From positions 16,183,085 to 16,247,084 of the forward strand of contig NW_024609839.1 in the NCBI RefSeq assembly GCF_016920785.2: a stretch of 64,000 bases of DNA, read 5' to 3'. Positions 35,690 to 46,537 of this stretch are shown one piece after another. The number at the start of each line of letters is the position of its first letter. The first letter of the stretch is position 1. Both the position numbers and the translations under genes were made by a program. Source of the stretch: Ixodes scapularis. Its lineage: Eukaryota; Arthropoda; Arachnida; Ixodida; Ixodidae. The notes beneath the pieces are model-generated. The model had not been told where the DNA came from. It made no database searches and saw only the letters and a program-made list of their open reading frames with translations.

Positions 35690-36205
35690 AGTGGCGTGAG
35701 GGCCATGAGTGCGTAAGGGGCCTGAGGGGTGTGAGGGCCGCACGGGCGGTGAGGGGCGTGAGGGCGGTGAGTGGCTTGAGGGCGGTGAGTGGCGTGAGGG
35801 CCGTGAGGGTCGTGAGGGCCGTGAGGGCCGTGAGGGCCGTGAGGGCGGCGAGGGCGGTGAGTGGCGTGAGGGCCGTGAGGGCCGTGAGGGCCGTGAGGGC
35901 GGTGAGTGGCGTGAGGCCCGTGAGGGCCGTGAGGGCCGTGAGGGCGGTGATGGCCGTGAGGGCGGTGAGGGCCATGAGTGGCGTGAGGGCCGTGAGGGCG
36001 GTGAGGGCCCTGAGGGGCGTGAGGGCCGTGAAGGCGGTGAGTGCGTGAGGGCCGTGAGGTTCAGTGAGGGTTAGTGAAGGGCTGAAGGTGAGTGTGACTG
36101 TGAGGGTGAGGGTGAGTGAGGGGCTGAAGGTGAGTGTAGCTGTGAGGGTGAGGGTGAGTGAGGGGTTTAGGTGAGTGTGGCTGTGAAGGTGAGGGTGAGT
36201 GAGGG
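35690..36205. repeat. 9-bp minisatellite, array 2, with GTGAGGGTGAGT tail
   Basis: The same 9-bp unit as array 1 from 35690 to about 36060, then a related GGTGAGTGTGACTGTGAGGG block to 36205 with period near 45. Between the arrays is 480 bp of non-repetitive DNA without a recognised gene. Confidence 0.9.
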
Positions 36206-36760
36206 CGACCTAAAATGCCGACCTCTGCTGGCCAATCCTTGGCCAAACTCCATGTTGCTTGGCTGATTATTGACACAAAATGTCATCCGCTCCATTGAAC
36301 AATGGTGTTTGCTGAATAGGCTCCAACTGAACCTAAAATCGGCGCTAGCAATCTCCCTTACAAGAAAGAAAGACAGCATTATTTTTCTACTCTTTCCTAA
36401 TTCATGCAAAAATACGGAGAGTACTTCACGTGCGCGATCTTGGTGTTTTCTGGGGATTTCAAATTAAATTTTCGTCTACACGTTTTGCGCATTGTAAACC
36501 AGGGGCTTCACAACCTGGGTGTCATTTTGCCGGACTTGCGAGAACATTTTGTACTTCCGAATGTCGTTCATGGTTTCATTGTGCACTTGTCAGATCGCGT
36601 TTCGGATTCTCGTCAGTGGTATTGAACTTTTTTGCCGTGTCGCACAGTGATTCAATCGAAAATGTTCAGAGGAATTTTATTCCAATTTGTTTTATGATAG
36701 ACACATTGACCGCTGCTTTTATGACTACGATCATATCGTGATGGACGTAAGGTCTCTCTA

Positions 36761-38034
36761 CTCGTGCAATCGTGCGTGGCTGAATTGACTGTGCGGAGCT
36801 GTTGACGGCGCTGAAGGTCTGTGTACCATCGGAGCGAACTTTCTAGTGCCAAGACACCTTTTGTACGGGCCATTTTCTCTTACATATCTCAAACAGACTT
36901 GCATTACCATGTACATTCACGTACATGTTAATGTGTGACTTGCTTGTTTAGTTTTTCCCGTTCTTATTGTTGTGTTTGTATTTCACGCTACAGTGCGCTG
37001 CAGCCCGAGCCACTCAGTTGTTGGCGGGCGCTCAAATAAAAATGCCTACCTAGCTATGGTGGGATCAGCAGTATCGATATATAATCAAGCAATGATGCTA
37101 AGTGTTCATGTGCCGCAGAATTGCGGAGAATAGTATAAGAAATGGTGGATTCATGATCCACTTTCGGCTTCACCTCGGCTTTCTGATGGCTAGTTCTGCT
37201 ACGAAGGTTGGTCGCACCAGAACTATCTGTTATCCTTACAGTTTGTTTCAGCTTAAGTCCAGACGCAGCCGACGCTCCGAGCTGATGGGAGGAATAAGAA
37301 AGTGTGAAAAGGTCGCCATCTTGGTGTTCGTCACGTCCCTGTACTTATGCTATTGTCGCTGATTCAATCAAAATCAAAAAAGGCCCAGTGACTTGCGCTT
37401 TTGACGCTGCTTGATGGGTCCCATTACCTCGTAGCGTCGGCTACTTTTGTACTTAAAGGCCAGCCCGCAAGCAGAGAGAAGGAACCCGACCCTCACTTTC
37501 CTTCACTCCACTGTGAAAGGAGGAAATCGCCTCTCTTTTCCTCCTCGCCATTTTCTGATTTTTTTTCTTCTTTTTTTTTTTGCTAACTGCCTGTTGTTTT
37601 CTTTTTTTTTTTTTTTTTACAAGTTTGTGGTGGAGGAAATGAAAGCTTCGAGGATTTGAAAATATTATCCAGAAGCCAGCCGGCACACCTGCGACAAGGA
37701 GCTGAACCAACCGAGTAGCTGTTTTCAGCGAGCTTGGCACTTGCTCTTCCCAACGAGTTGCATTGGCTCTGTTTTTAGCATTGGTTTGGAGGATGATTCT
37801 TGCTGGTTGTGACAGCACAAATACCTCGTTCTGCTCAAAGAAGTAGTCGTTAAAGTATCAATTTTAATATAAATATCTGATTTGGCATCTTTCGTTGTCG
37901 GATTCATGGCGACAACGGGAAGTACGAGCGGCGTTTTCTGTATATCAGGGATGGCGCTCCATAGACCAGTGGTTCTGAATCATTATGGTTCGTAAACCGC
38001 CATAGGCGGCGGAGGACCCCATCCGTAGTGGGCC
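36761..38034. other. no gene recognised
   Basis: Contains T runs at 37561-37619. A segment at about 37150-37270 shares short motifs (CAGCTTAAGNNCAGACGCAGCC) with the MITE-like unit at 48248-48705, so it may hold a related remnant. Confidence 0.5.
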
Positions 38035-38205
38035 TAGCACTTTTCGGCGTAGAACGTTTTGCTGTAGGGCATTTCGGTGCGGACTTTGTGGTGCACAGAC
38101 GCTTCAGTGTACGGACTTTTTGCTGCAAAGACTTTCTGGTGTGGAACTTTTCGGTGCGCGGATATTTCGGTGCACGGACATTTTGATGCATGGACATTCG
38201 ACGCT
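38035..38205. repeat. degenerate ~20-bp tandem repeat
   Basis: About nine diverged units with a core like CGGTGCACGGACTTTTTG, spaced 18 to 22 bases. It is visible as recurring TTTCGGTGC, TTTTGCTGC and TTCTGGTGT. It has no coding meaning. Confidence 0.6.
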
Positions 38206-39167
38206 ATGGTTTGCTCGCCGGTATCTCTTTTTCAACGTACGCACACACGCTTCACATCGTGTTTGGGCGTTGAGTTGATATAGATAGTCTCCTCTATAAG
38301 GTTTTCACTTTATTATTGGTCCTACGTGTAGGAAAGGACCCAAACAGCAAGACGTTTGAGGCTGTTTGTGTATTCAGAACAATTCTGAATATCTTCAAAT
38401 GCGCTTCCTCCGCGTAATCGCACAGGTCCGCTTGTTAATAATAAATTGTGATGACCTCGCACGACAAAGAAAACAATGTAATTATCACTTGGAACTCATT
38501 AGGGAATAAAGGAGGCGTGGGCGGGTACAAAATAAGTGTAATAAAATCAAATATCGATTTGAATCAAGTAAAACAAGTCGAATTTGGTGAATGCTAAATC
38601 TATTTTATTTGGTATCAAATGTTTGCTCATTCTTGTACGAAAAAAAAACAAAAAACAGTGACCACAGGTCATGCACAGCGTATGATCTGTGGTCAACGTC
38701 TCCTTCCATGCCGTAATGATGTCGCCGGACGTAAAGAACTGCCTTACAATTGTGTTTATACAGCTAGGGCGATTTTTGTTTTTAACGACTAGACATTTTT
38801 CTAAAAAAGACGTCCGAGTAACGCAATTTCGGTTTGTGTCTTATCTGTAGTCATCAAAAACATCAAATCATTTCTTTTTAAAGAGTTGTAGTGCACGTGA
38901 AGTGGTTCACGGCGTCCTAAAAAGCCTAATTTGGACGCGAATCGTGTTACCGCAATCTTTTCGGCCGCCGCACTCCTCGCCCCTTCTACAGTGGCGTTGT
39001 CACAGCGATGCGCATGATTTGTCGTTTTGGCTTCATTGCGTTAGGCTGTGCCAAGCGGAGATGGAGCCCACATAAAATCAGAACTATGTTTTCGCACCCA
39101 AATTAGGAGGACGCCGTATCAAGACGCCGTATAATAGTGTACGCGTGTTACATCTTTCTAAGAATGG
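38206..39167. other. no gene recognised
   Basis: AT-rich DNA; nothing beyond short A runs. Confidence 0.6.
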
Positions 39168-39529
39168 ACGGTTTGGTGGCTTGCGATTACGGCCAACAAC
39201 TTTCTAAATACACGATGTCGTTTTTCTTTTCTAACTAAAAGGTTAATTAGCAAATTTTAGGCAGTCGATCGGTTTTAGTTGCGTTCTTTTTTGAACCTAA
39301 TCCTCGCCTGACCGTATAGCTCACCTACACAAATCGCAATGGCGCTAATTTTCACTGGACAGTTTGGTGGCTTTCGATTACGCCCAACAACTTTATGAAT
39401 CAACTATCCCGTTTTCTTTTATATTCAAAAAGTTCATTAACAATTGTTAGGTAACCAGTCGGTTTTTGTTGCCTTCTTTCTTGAACCCAATCTTCACCTG
39501 GCAGTATAGCTCACACCCACAAAACGTTA
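39168..39529. repeat. tandem duplication, period 191 bp
   Basis: 39168-39336 and 39359-39526 align from GTTTGGTGGCTT through GCCAACAACTTT, CAGTCGG, TTGAACC and GTATAGCTCACACC to the end, with many substitutions. It is an old local duplication or two units of a satellite. No reading frame is conserved. Confidence 0.75.
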
Positions 39530-42500
39530 ATTTGCACATTTTTTCTCATATCTAGTAGGTGAAAAAAAAAAAAAAAACCAATGCTGTATATAAAACACAG
39601 GGCAGTTGTCTTCTGATATAAATAAAGCGTGAGGCACACGTCTTGCATGCCCCCCCCCCCCCCCCCCCAATCTCTTTTTTTTTTTCCCCGGCCTATAAAA
39701 ACAAATCCCGGGACATTCGAAATTGAGTTTATGGTAAGGCGGGCGCTTTATCACGGGGTATTTTGTCATGTTTCATAAGCTTTGTTACAGATCAGAAGGA
39801 AGCCACGCGAGTCGTATCACGTGGCAAACAGCTAATTCGGGTGTTTCTCAAGGAGCTCTAGAACTTTCCAATTGACATTTCGGTTCTTAATACATTTAAA
39901 AAAGTTTGGTACTTAGTCCTAAACATTTAATTTATGATGCATAATTAAAAATACTGCAACTCTCGCAAGACGTCTGCCCAAAACATAAAGTTGGTTTCAT
40001 TGACGTAAAGTGGCTGCGCTCTAATTTCGCGTTACAGAGATTTGTAAGCGTCTTTCATTTTTATGCTTGGTCTTTAAAGATTCGTGAAAAGCATTCGCGA
40101 CTTTATCTGTCAAGCCACGTACGCGGACAGCGCGGCCTCCTCGGTAAGTTGTTCCCTCATCGAACACGACAATGAATAAAAGGTACAATCAAAATCTTAA
40201 TTACTGAAGAAAGTGCAAGTTTAAAATATTTCTAAGAGCGTCAGTTGATTTTATTTCTACTATATTCAAATTTCAACACTCTTCGCAGGCAGCATGAAAG
40301 GAAGCACTGCACTCTTGACGCAAACCAATGCCCAGTCAACGGTCCTACACTCAAACACGCATCACCACCCGACCTGTTTGAAAAATAAATAATTTCCAAT
40401 ACTTTTGTTACAAAAGGCGAATTTTCTACTGAGCGTGATATTTTGTGGACCCAAAAGCCCAGTAGCCGAGATCGGTAGTTCATAGCTTCAGGGAGACGAA
40501 GAACGACGGATGCATTATTTCCCGTGGAAGTACTGTTTTGACGTTGAATCCCACATAAAATTGTATTTGCACCAATCGGTGGCACGATACCCAACTTGCT
40601 TGATTATTTTTCTTTTAGCGACAACATAACCAGGCATAATCTACAGATACTGCAGAATTTATTTTAATCCGCGTACAGCGCGAAAGACAAGTATTGACAT
40701 AAAGACCACAATAGAGCTCTGCATTTCTACTGCATTTATTTCTGTACTTGTGGACTGTCCGTATGAGTATATTCAAAAATTGCAAAATCGTTTAAGCCTA
40801 CCCCTTTTTATAGTTTTTTTTTTTTCCATAGATGAAATGTGGCGAATCCCGGCTGGGTTCGGGTAAAGATCTCGCACCTGTTCAAGGACACATTTCGGCA
40901 TGATTTCTCGCTTGGTGACAACGTTGAGCTGGCCGCTGTTCCGCTTCTTTTCTAACTAGGCCGGGCAACGCCAGACGCCTAAATTAGTCAAGCAGCCCCA
41001 AAACTTGCGGTAGTACACCTTCCGAACTCCTGGTTGTTTTTTTTTTGGGGGATGGTCGCTGGCCTTCGCCCACCCTGACAGAGCCCCGAACAATTATGAT
41101 GCAAGGGCTGCAGAGGCTCTCTGCGCATTCCATTTCTCAATCAGCCAACAAATGGGAAAAGAAGAGAATGAAAACTTCGTTATACCTCCCGTCTTTTAAT
41201 AAATGGCATAATATGCTACTATTGCTAGTTACACTATTTTACGTGAAGAAAATTGTGATATTGCGGTTCAATCTCCGTGTTTCCCGTTCTCTTTGCTGAT
41301 ACGCAAGATATTTGTCGGCTGTCGAGTTTTCAGTTACATTTGTTGACAGAAACTAAATGCACGTTTGGCCACGAAGAAATTTTTTTTCAAAGGCTGAAGA
41401 TAGATGAAATATACCATAAACCGTTTCACTTTTTATGGAAGTTTGTTTTTACTCTTCTTAGTAGCTTCAACGAGGCGGCCGTCACTCTAGAAAACACCTG
41501 TAGTGCGAACCTATATATTATGCTTCAGAAATGGTCAGACTGTGTCCCCCTGACTGCAATATGTTTGACTTGTAATTACTCATGATTATTACTTTGTACA
41601 AAAAACAGAAAAACAAAAACACAATAGTGATACAATCACTCTTCAGTGTACCGTTGTTAGAACGACCAATTTTCAACTCTCTAGGTAGAGCTCAAAGTTC
41701 AGATAAAAATACCCATCTTTTTTTCCTTCTGCTGTGATGTTCAAGTTCCGTTCACTCGAGATAAATATACCGTATACGGTGTTGTAGCGTACGTGGCCCA
41801 CGCGGAAGTATCTGAATGTAAAAGAACTTGTTGTTGGGCTAGTTGGTGTTGACTATCTGAGTGTGTTTTAGAACTGCAGAAAAAGAGTAAAAAAAAAAAG
41901 AAAAAAAAAAGGAGAAAAGCGAGCCAGCCCGAACCCTTCCGAGCTCATGTCCAGCCTGCCTAACTAATCCCTGATGTTTGGGATTGAAGCAGGGAACCTT
42001 GAAGGGCTACAGAGATTTTGTCGGGGGGCCGGTAAGCCCATTAGCACTCGTGCGAGAAGGCCGTAAAAAAGCGAGGAGAAAAATAGAGGAGGGAAGGGGA
42101 GGAGGAAAAAAAGAAAAGAGGGGGAATTTCTGCCACGCTGAAGAAAATTTTGAGCTCCCGCCTTTAAGTTGAAACGAAGTATAAACGAACGCCTCTCTCT
42201 CTCTCTCCTGCGACTCCTTTCTACATGTAGGGCACGGTCACACTCAGCACGTCGCTGCCTATGTTTGGCGATGTCCTCTTCATTCTGCTTGTTTCTGTTG
42301 CGAGGCATTGTAACCATGTGGGGATCATTCGGTGAGCGCCTCGTCCCACAACCCGCGCATGAGGGAGATCAGGAGAGGAGGACTGCACGGCTACACCACT
42401 CTGCCTCTTATGCAGTCGCGTTTCCATGGGACGACCGGAATGTTTTGCGGGATGACGGGAGCTGGCATAAATAAAAGTAAAACAAAACTAGCAGTTTCTG

Positions 42501-42647
42501 AGAAGCGGGAAATGGGGGAGGCAAGTGACCCGACTTTTTTTCAGTTTTGAACAAACCTAGCGTTATTAATCCCGCGGAGCAAACTCGCAGCCTGTGTGGG
42601 GAAAAAACAATAGAAATAAATTGATTCTCAACATGTAAAACCTTAAA
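39530..42647. other. no gene recognised
   Basis: Holds 19 C at 39650-39668. Open frames at 40241-40594 (minus) and 41277-41585 (plus) exceed 100 codons but show no recognised domain. A purine-rich stretch at 42060-42125 gives low-complexity frames. A CTCTCTCTCTC run lies near 42194-42207. Confidence 0.5.
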
Positions 42648-42980
42648 TGCGCTAACTGAAACACGGACGAAACAAGAACAACGTACGAAAAGTACAGCCG
42701 TTATTTACAACTGAATTTTTTGAATAAAAAACATTCACTCCCCCATACCGTCGTTCACCATACAAATTACAGGCCATAAGCCCATAGCATACCCGAAGTC
42801 TTATAAAACTATCAGTTTATGTAAGACTGCTGATATGTTATCGATATGGCCTGTTATTTGTATAGTGAACGACAGTCTGGCTGAGTGAATGTATTTTAAC
42901 AAATTCAGTTGTAAGTTACGCTTGTCGTTGTCGTACGTGTTTCTTGTTTCATCCGTGTTTCGGTTCGCGCTGTTAACATT
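42648..42980. mobile_element. foldback element, ~130-bp arms
   Basis: The left arm (about 42648-42775) and right arm (about 42845-42980) are imperfect reverse complements. Both contain GAAACACGGAYGAAACAAGAA, TTACAACTGAATTT, CATTCACT and the block ending ACAGGCC. The central ~70 bp is not repeated. There is no open frame. Confidence 0.75.
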
Positions 42981-43508
42981 CTAAACAATATGAGCCAACT
43001 AGACCCAAGTTTAATTGCATTCTTAAGTTTGATGCGATCACCATTATGCATAAATCAAAGCTTGAGCCACCCGATCAAATTATCCTCGGATATCAGCTGG
43101 CCACTACCTAGTTGTTCATCGAATCTAGCCATGTTCATTGTACTAACAAAAATTGAACAGTCCTGGTTTATTCACAGTACAGTCACAGCAGCTGCTGCGA
43201 CAAGTCATGGCGAAGCCGTTGGGCAATGGGCATCCGCGTCCCGTTCAGGCACCACCAAATGCGCAAACAAAAGCGTCCAGAACAAAATGGATATCGGACC
43301 ATTTCGTTCCGAACACTTTTGTTTCTTCGATTGTTCCGGAGGGCCTGAAAGCACTTCTCCCGGCACGAGCTCTTGGCATTGACAGTGCGGCATTCTGTTA
43401 CCCAATATTTCTTTGTATTTCTCCGGAGTGCGCGTACAGTGGACATCGGGTTCTAGGAAAACCTAAGCATAAAGCGGATTCTTAACGCTGTGACGTGGAT
43501 CTGTGCTC

Positions 43509-43545
<37 letters not shown>

Positions 43546-45041
43546 CTTTGCAAGTAACGGACCCATTTACTATTCCCGCAAGCGGCGGGTGATCTTTTTT
43601 GAGGATCTGGCAACTCTCCGATGGACCTTCTACGCCCTACTACTCCCACTACCACGTGAGCGACGGGCGTCATTTCCAGTAGTGGGAAGAGCCCATAACA
43701 AATATCGCTGTAAAAAATATGTAGGTCTGCTGGATTGCAAAATTTAGTCGCCTTCATAAACCGGTAGTGACTGCGAGCAAGAATCATCTATACTCTGTTG
43801 ATTGATAAGCTGGCAGGGTAGTGAAAGATATGTCCTGGTTGGACCAGGCGCAGATTCATATTTCACCCCAAGACCACGCTCCCTCCCATACCCGCGGGTA
43901 GAGAGCCGACTCAGGCGATGAAAAATGGGTGGTTTATTGATCCACCGAACAACGTACCTGCCACATCAGTGTAACTTAAGTTTGAATAGAGTGTAGTTAT
44001 ACGTCCGCTTTGTATCTGAGTTTGTCGCTCTTCTTTAAAATGTGCAGAGAACGTTGTCAGGATCTCAACTCAAACTGCAAAGCGACATCTTCTCGAAATC
44101 TGTACAGTAACTAGAGGAGTCTTCTTCAGATGAATCATTCCGGAAAAACTGAGGGAGAGTGAGCGAGAGATTTTCCTCATTATTCTACATTACTGAAGGG
44201 GAGTGTGCAGTCTGTAAGTACAAGAACTTACAATCAGGCCTTCCTTAAGACTCAAGCTGCTGCAACAACGTAGCACGAACGCATCGCTCTGAACTTGGGA
44301 TTAAGAACTTCCGTCGAGTTTTTATAATCCTCTCGGGAGAGAAAGAGAGACCCTGCCGGAAGGAAATGGCTAACATTCAGGAAACGCCAACTCCGGTGGA
44401 ACTGTTTCTCCCAAAAACGTCGGGCCATTTTTATCTGATGGCCGACTCCCAGTGACAGCAAGGCATCGACTCGTCTCCGTTTGTTCTCTTCCATTTTTCT
44501 CTATCTCTTTCTGTTTCACTCTTCCCTTTTTCTCTTGTTCATGCTTTTTTTCATTCCCTCCTAGCGCAGAACGCTGTAGACACTACGTATAGTCCATGTC
44601 ACTAGTTGTGTGTAGTGCAAGCGACGGCAACGCCAGGCATAGAGAGAAGGGGCAAGCTCTAGGGGTGCGGGATGGAAGAGGAGGGCAGTAGTGGGCGAGG
44701 AGAAGAAGGGAGAGCACAACTGAGAGAGGGGTCATCTCTCCTCCTCCCCAGCCTTCCTAGTGCCTGCCCTTTCTCCCCTCGCCTCGTACTGACTTCCCGT
44801 GGGCTGCACGAACCTAGTGACACGGAGTATAAACTATATATATATGTATATGTTTATATATCTGCCGTATTTTTTCGACTATAATCTGCATGCATTGAAA
44901 TGACTGCAGGGGCGAATTTCCGCTTAAAAAAAAATCCCTCATATAATCCGCATCCGGCAGTATAGTCCACCCACAATGCACACTGCGCACTCAAAAAAAA
45001 AGCCAGACGGTAATTGTTTTACTACAATGTGATCGAGGTTC
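42981..45041. other. no gene recognised; 34-bp C tract
   Basis: 34 consecutive C lie at 43511-43544. Overlapping frames of 110-130 codons at 42990-43485 (plus) have no domain I recognise. A TA-rich microsatellite is at 44834-44864, and a pair of TATAATCYGCAT motifs at about 44880 and 44943 suggests another short repeat. Confidence 0.5.
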
Positions 45042-45251
45042 GTGTCACGCACCTTTCTGAGCCAAAAAATCTGGAGTACAGAATTCAGCGGAGGCGACGG
45101 CGGCGTGAGGACGGGCGCGCGTCAGCGAATGTCAAGCCGCCATTCTGTAAGTGGTGGCTTGAAATTGGCTGATGCGCGCCCGCCGCCACGCCGCCGTCGT
45201 CTCCGCCGAATTCTATGCTCCAGGTTCTTCCGCTCAGAAAGGGGTGTGCAC
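45042..45251. mobile_element. foldback element, 100-bp arms with ~10-bp loop
   Basis: 45042-45141 and 45152-45251 are imperfect reverse complements, with strongly conserved blocks CCTTTCTGAGC, AGAATTC and GACGGCGGCGTG. Such a structure would form a near-perfect GC-rich hairpin. No target duplication was identified. Confidence 0.8.
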
Positions 45252-45782
45252 AAACTTCGATACCATTTTTTGTCTGAAAATAGACGTTTCACGAGCATCA
45301 TTTTTCGATTTCTGGGATGCTAAGATACCCTAGAATGAATTATCTCCAAGAACAAACAATCTCAGAAACGTATTTAGTGCACCTTTAACGAGCTTTTGTA
45401 TGAATAATTAAATTTTCTTGGACGTCTCGTCAGCCTTGACCATAATCGGAAGCGTTCACCTACCTTGAGGTATGCGACATTTGGTAGCTTAGTTCAGTCA
45501 CGTACAATGATGAAGCGTATGTGTTGCGCCGTATCCGGTACGACAATAGGCTTGAGGTCTTCACCCTTTACGCCATTTATTGCAATCGTTGCTTGGCGTT
45601 TGGAGACATTTCACAGGGTTGCGGCCGAATCCATGCAATTCAAGGCCGTGCGCTTCAAATTGCAGCAATATCCCATCGTGTCTGACGCCCTTGTGTACGC
45701 ACTCAGCTTCCAGAGTCTACGAGTGCCCTGTAGCTTTTCCATTTAATTCCGGCAGTTTTTAGATACTTGACGTCTGATACTG
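45252..45782. other. no gene recognised
   Basis: Overlapping frames of about 90 codons at 45465-45762 without recognised domains. Confidence 0.5.
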
Positions 45783-46075
45783 ATTCGAGGTTAGAATGTT
45801 CTACACGCCGAACCTTCCACGCCGATTATTCCAGAAGCCCACTTGTGTACATAAGGGGCTCCGCATGGCCAGCCGGACTCAGTCTCGCCCCAGCGCTCGA
45901 TCCTGCGGTTTCGCCGACACCGACGCCCGCGACGCTCTGCTGTTTTCTTCTGTCCCCCTTCTTTTCTTTTTTTTTTTTTTTTTTTTTTTTTTGGGGGGGG
46001 GGGGGGCACAAGTTTGCCCCATTAAACGTTTAGTTTCTTTAGTTATCATCGCCTCAGCAATTGTCATTCGTGACA
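45783..46075. repeat. LTR-like dispersed repeat, copy 1
   Basis: Shares its whole length with 59230-59429 plus 63640-63691: TTCGAGGT..GAATGTTCTAC at the left, AGGGGCTCCGC and GACGCCCGC in the middle, GCACAAGTT.GCCCCATT and CATTCGTGACA at the right. The TGTT...GACA ends and the size suggest a solo LTR, but no target duplication is evident, so other repeat classes are possible. A 26-T, 14-G run (45967-46006) interrupts it and is absent from the other copy. Confidence 0.6.
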
Positions 46076-46537
46076 ATATAGGAAGCTAATCTTTACGATA
46101 AGTAGGATCATTAACTTAACAATAAATATTGTTTTTAATTAGATAAATTAGAAATGTGGATCCACTTAAAACCTTTTTCACTGTGGCTTAAAGAATACAA
46201 TATGAGTCAATCCTAGAAAGTTTTGAAGGGAGTGGCAAGCGCGGGTGCGCACCGAAATTACCACTGGTGCAGCAGCCTCAAAATTAAAGGAAGGAAAACT
46301 TGGTTGACAATCTAATAATTCGTGCTTTTCCACCTTTACCTTTGCTGCTGCTGCACGGGTGGCAACTTTGGTGCATCCCCGGGCTTCCTGCACTCTCCGA
46401 ATATTGATTGATATAGCGGCTTTCGACGAGAATCAGCAAGTTTCTAACTAGACCCATATTTGTTTTCACTAATAAAAGATTAATTAAGATATCTCAGCTT
46501 ATCCTACTTATCGTAAGGATTACCCTCCTATATTATG
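46075..46537. mobile_element. ~460-bp MITE-like element with 34-bp TIRs
   Basis: The left end AATATAGGAAGCTAATCTTT... (46075-46109) matches the reverse complement of the right end (about 46504-46537), with both containing TTACGATAAGTAGGAT. The interior is AT-rich with no frame of interest. It begins exactly where LTR-like copy 1 ends. Confidence 0.7.

Larger units (their letters stand above)
34605..36266. mobile_element. inverted-repeat element carrying two minisatellite arrays
   Basis: It starts TGTGGCCCAAGCAGCACAG and ends so that the opposite strand reads TCAGCCAAGCAACATGGAG, an imperfect terminal inverted repeat of about 22 bp. RT coding sequence resumes on both sides, so it is an insertion. 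Inside are TGGCC-rich ends (34610-34810), a CCCTCACTCA block, array 1 (34897-35208), a 480-bp spacer and array 2 (35690-36205). No transposase is recognised. A target duplication is not evident. Confidence 0.65.
33854..36760 (+). pseudogene. Jockey-type non-LTR reverse transcriptase, decayed and interrupted
   Basis: 33854-34213 reads like the RT fingers (SNDCGGITSFIIKYC, then a WKMSVAIPVLK segment and LLCVFSQSFESV). 34243-34485 adds IYFDAFDKVDH (motif A region). After a frame change comes a SGVPRGS-like stretch and then FADG where FADD is expected, near 34557-34568. A 1.66-kb insertion splits it at 34605-36266. Beyond that come IEQWCLLNRLQLNLKS, a DLGVFWGF-like block, LHNLGVI and DSIENVQRNFIPICF, the usual C-terminal part of Jockey-clade ORF2. 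Several frameshifts make it long dead. Family assignment is by motif pattern. Confidence 0.75.

Noticed and set aside
34835..36074. Long open frames of 100-150 codons with LTA, REG or RAV repeats
   Set aside because: They come from the 9-bp minisatellite, whose unit is a multiple of three and lacks stops in most frames on both strands.
455..38205. The degenerate repeats at 455-805 and 38035-38205 as one family on opposite strands
   Set aside because: Both contain short TTC/GTGCAC-like motifs, but unit length and core do not align convincingly by eye.
42990..43485. Frames of 110-130 codons as a small gene
   Set aside because: Two overlapping frames, no domain, and no splice or promoter signs. 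I cannot exclude a lineage-specific gene but have no support for one.
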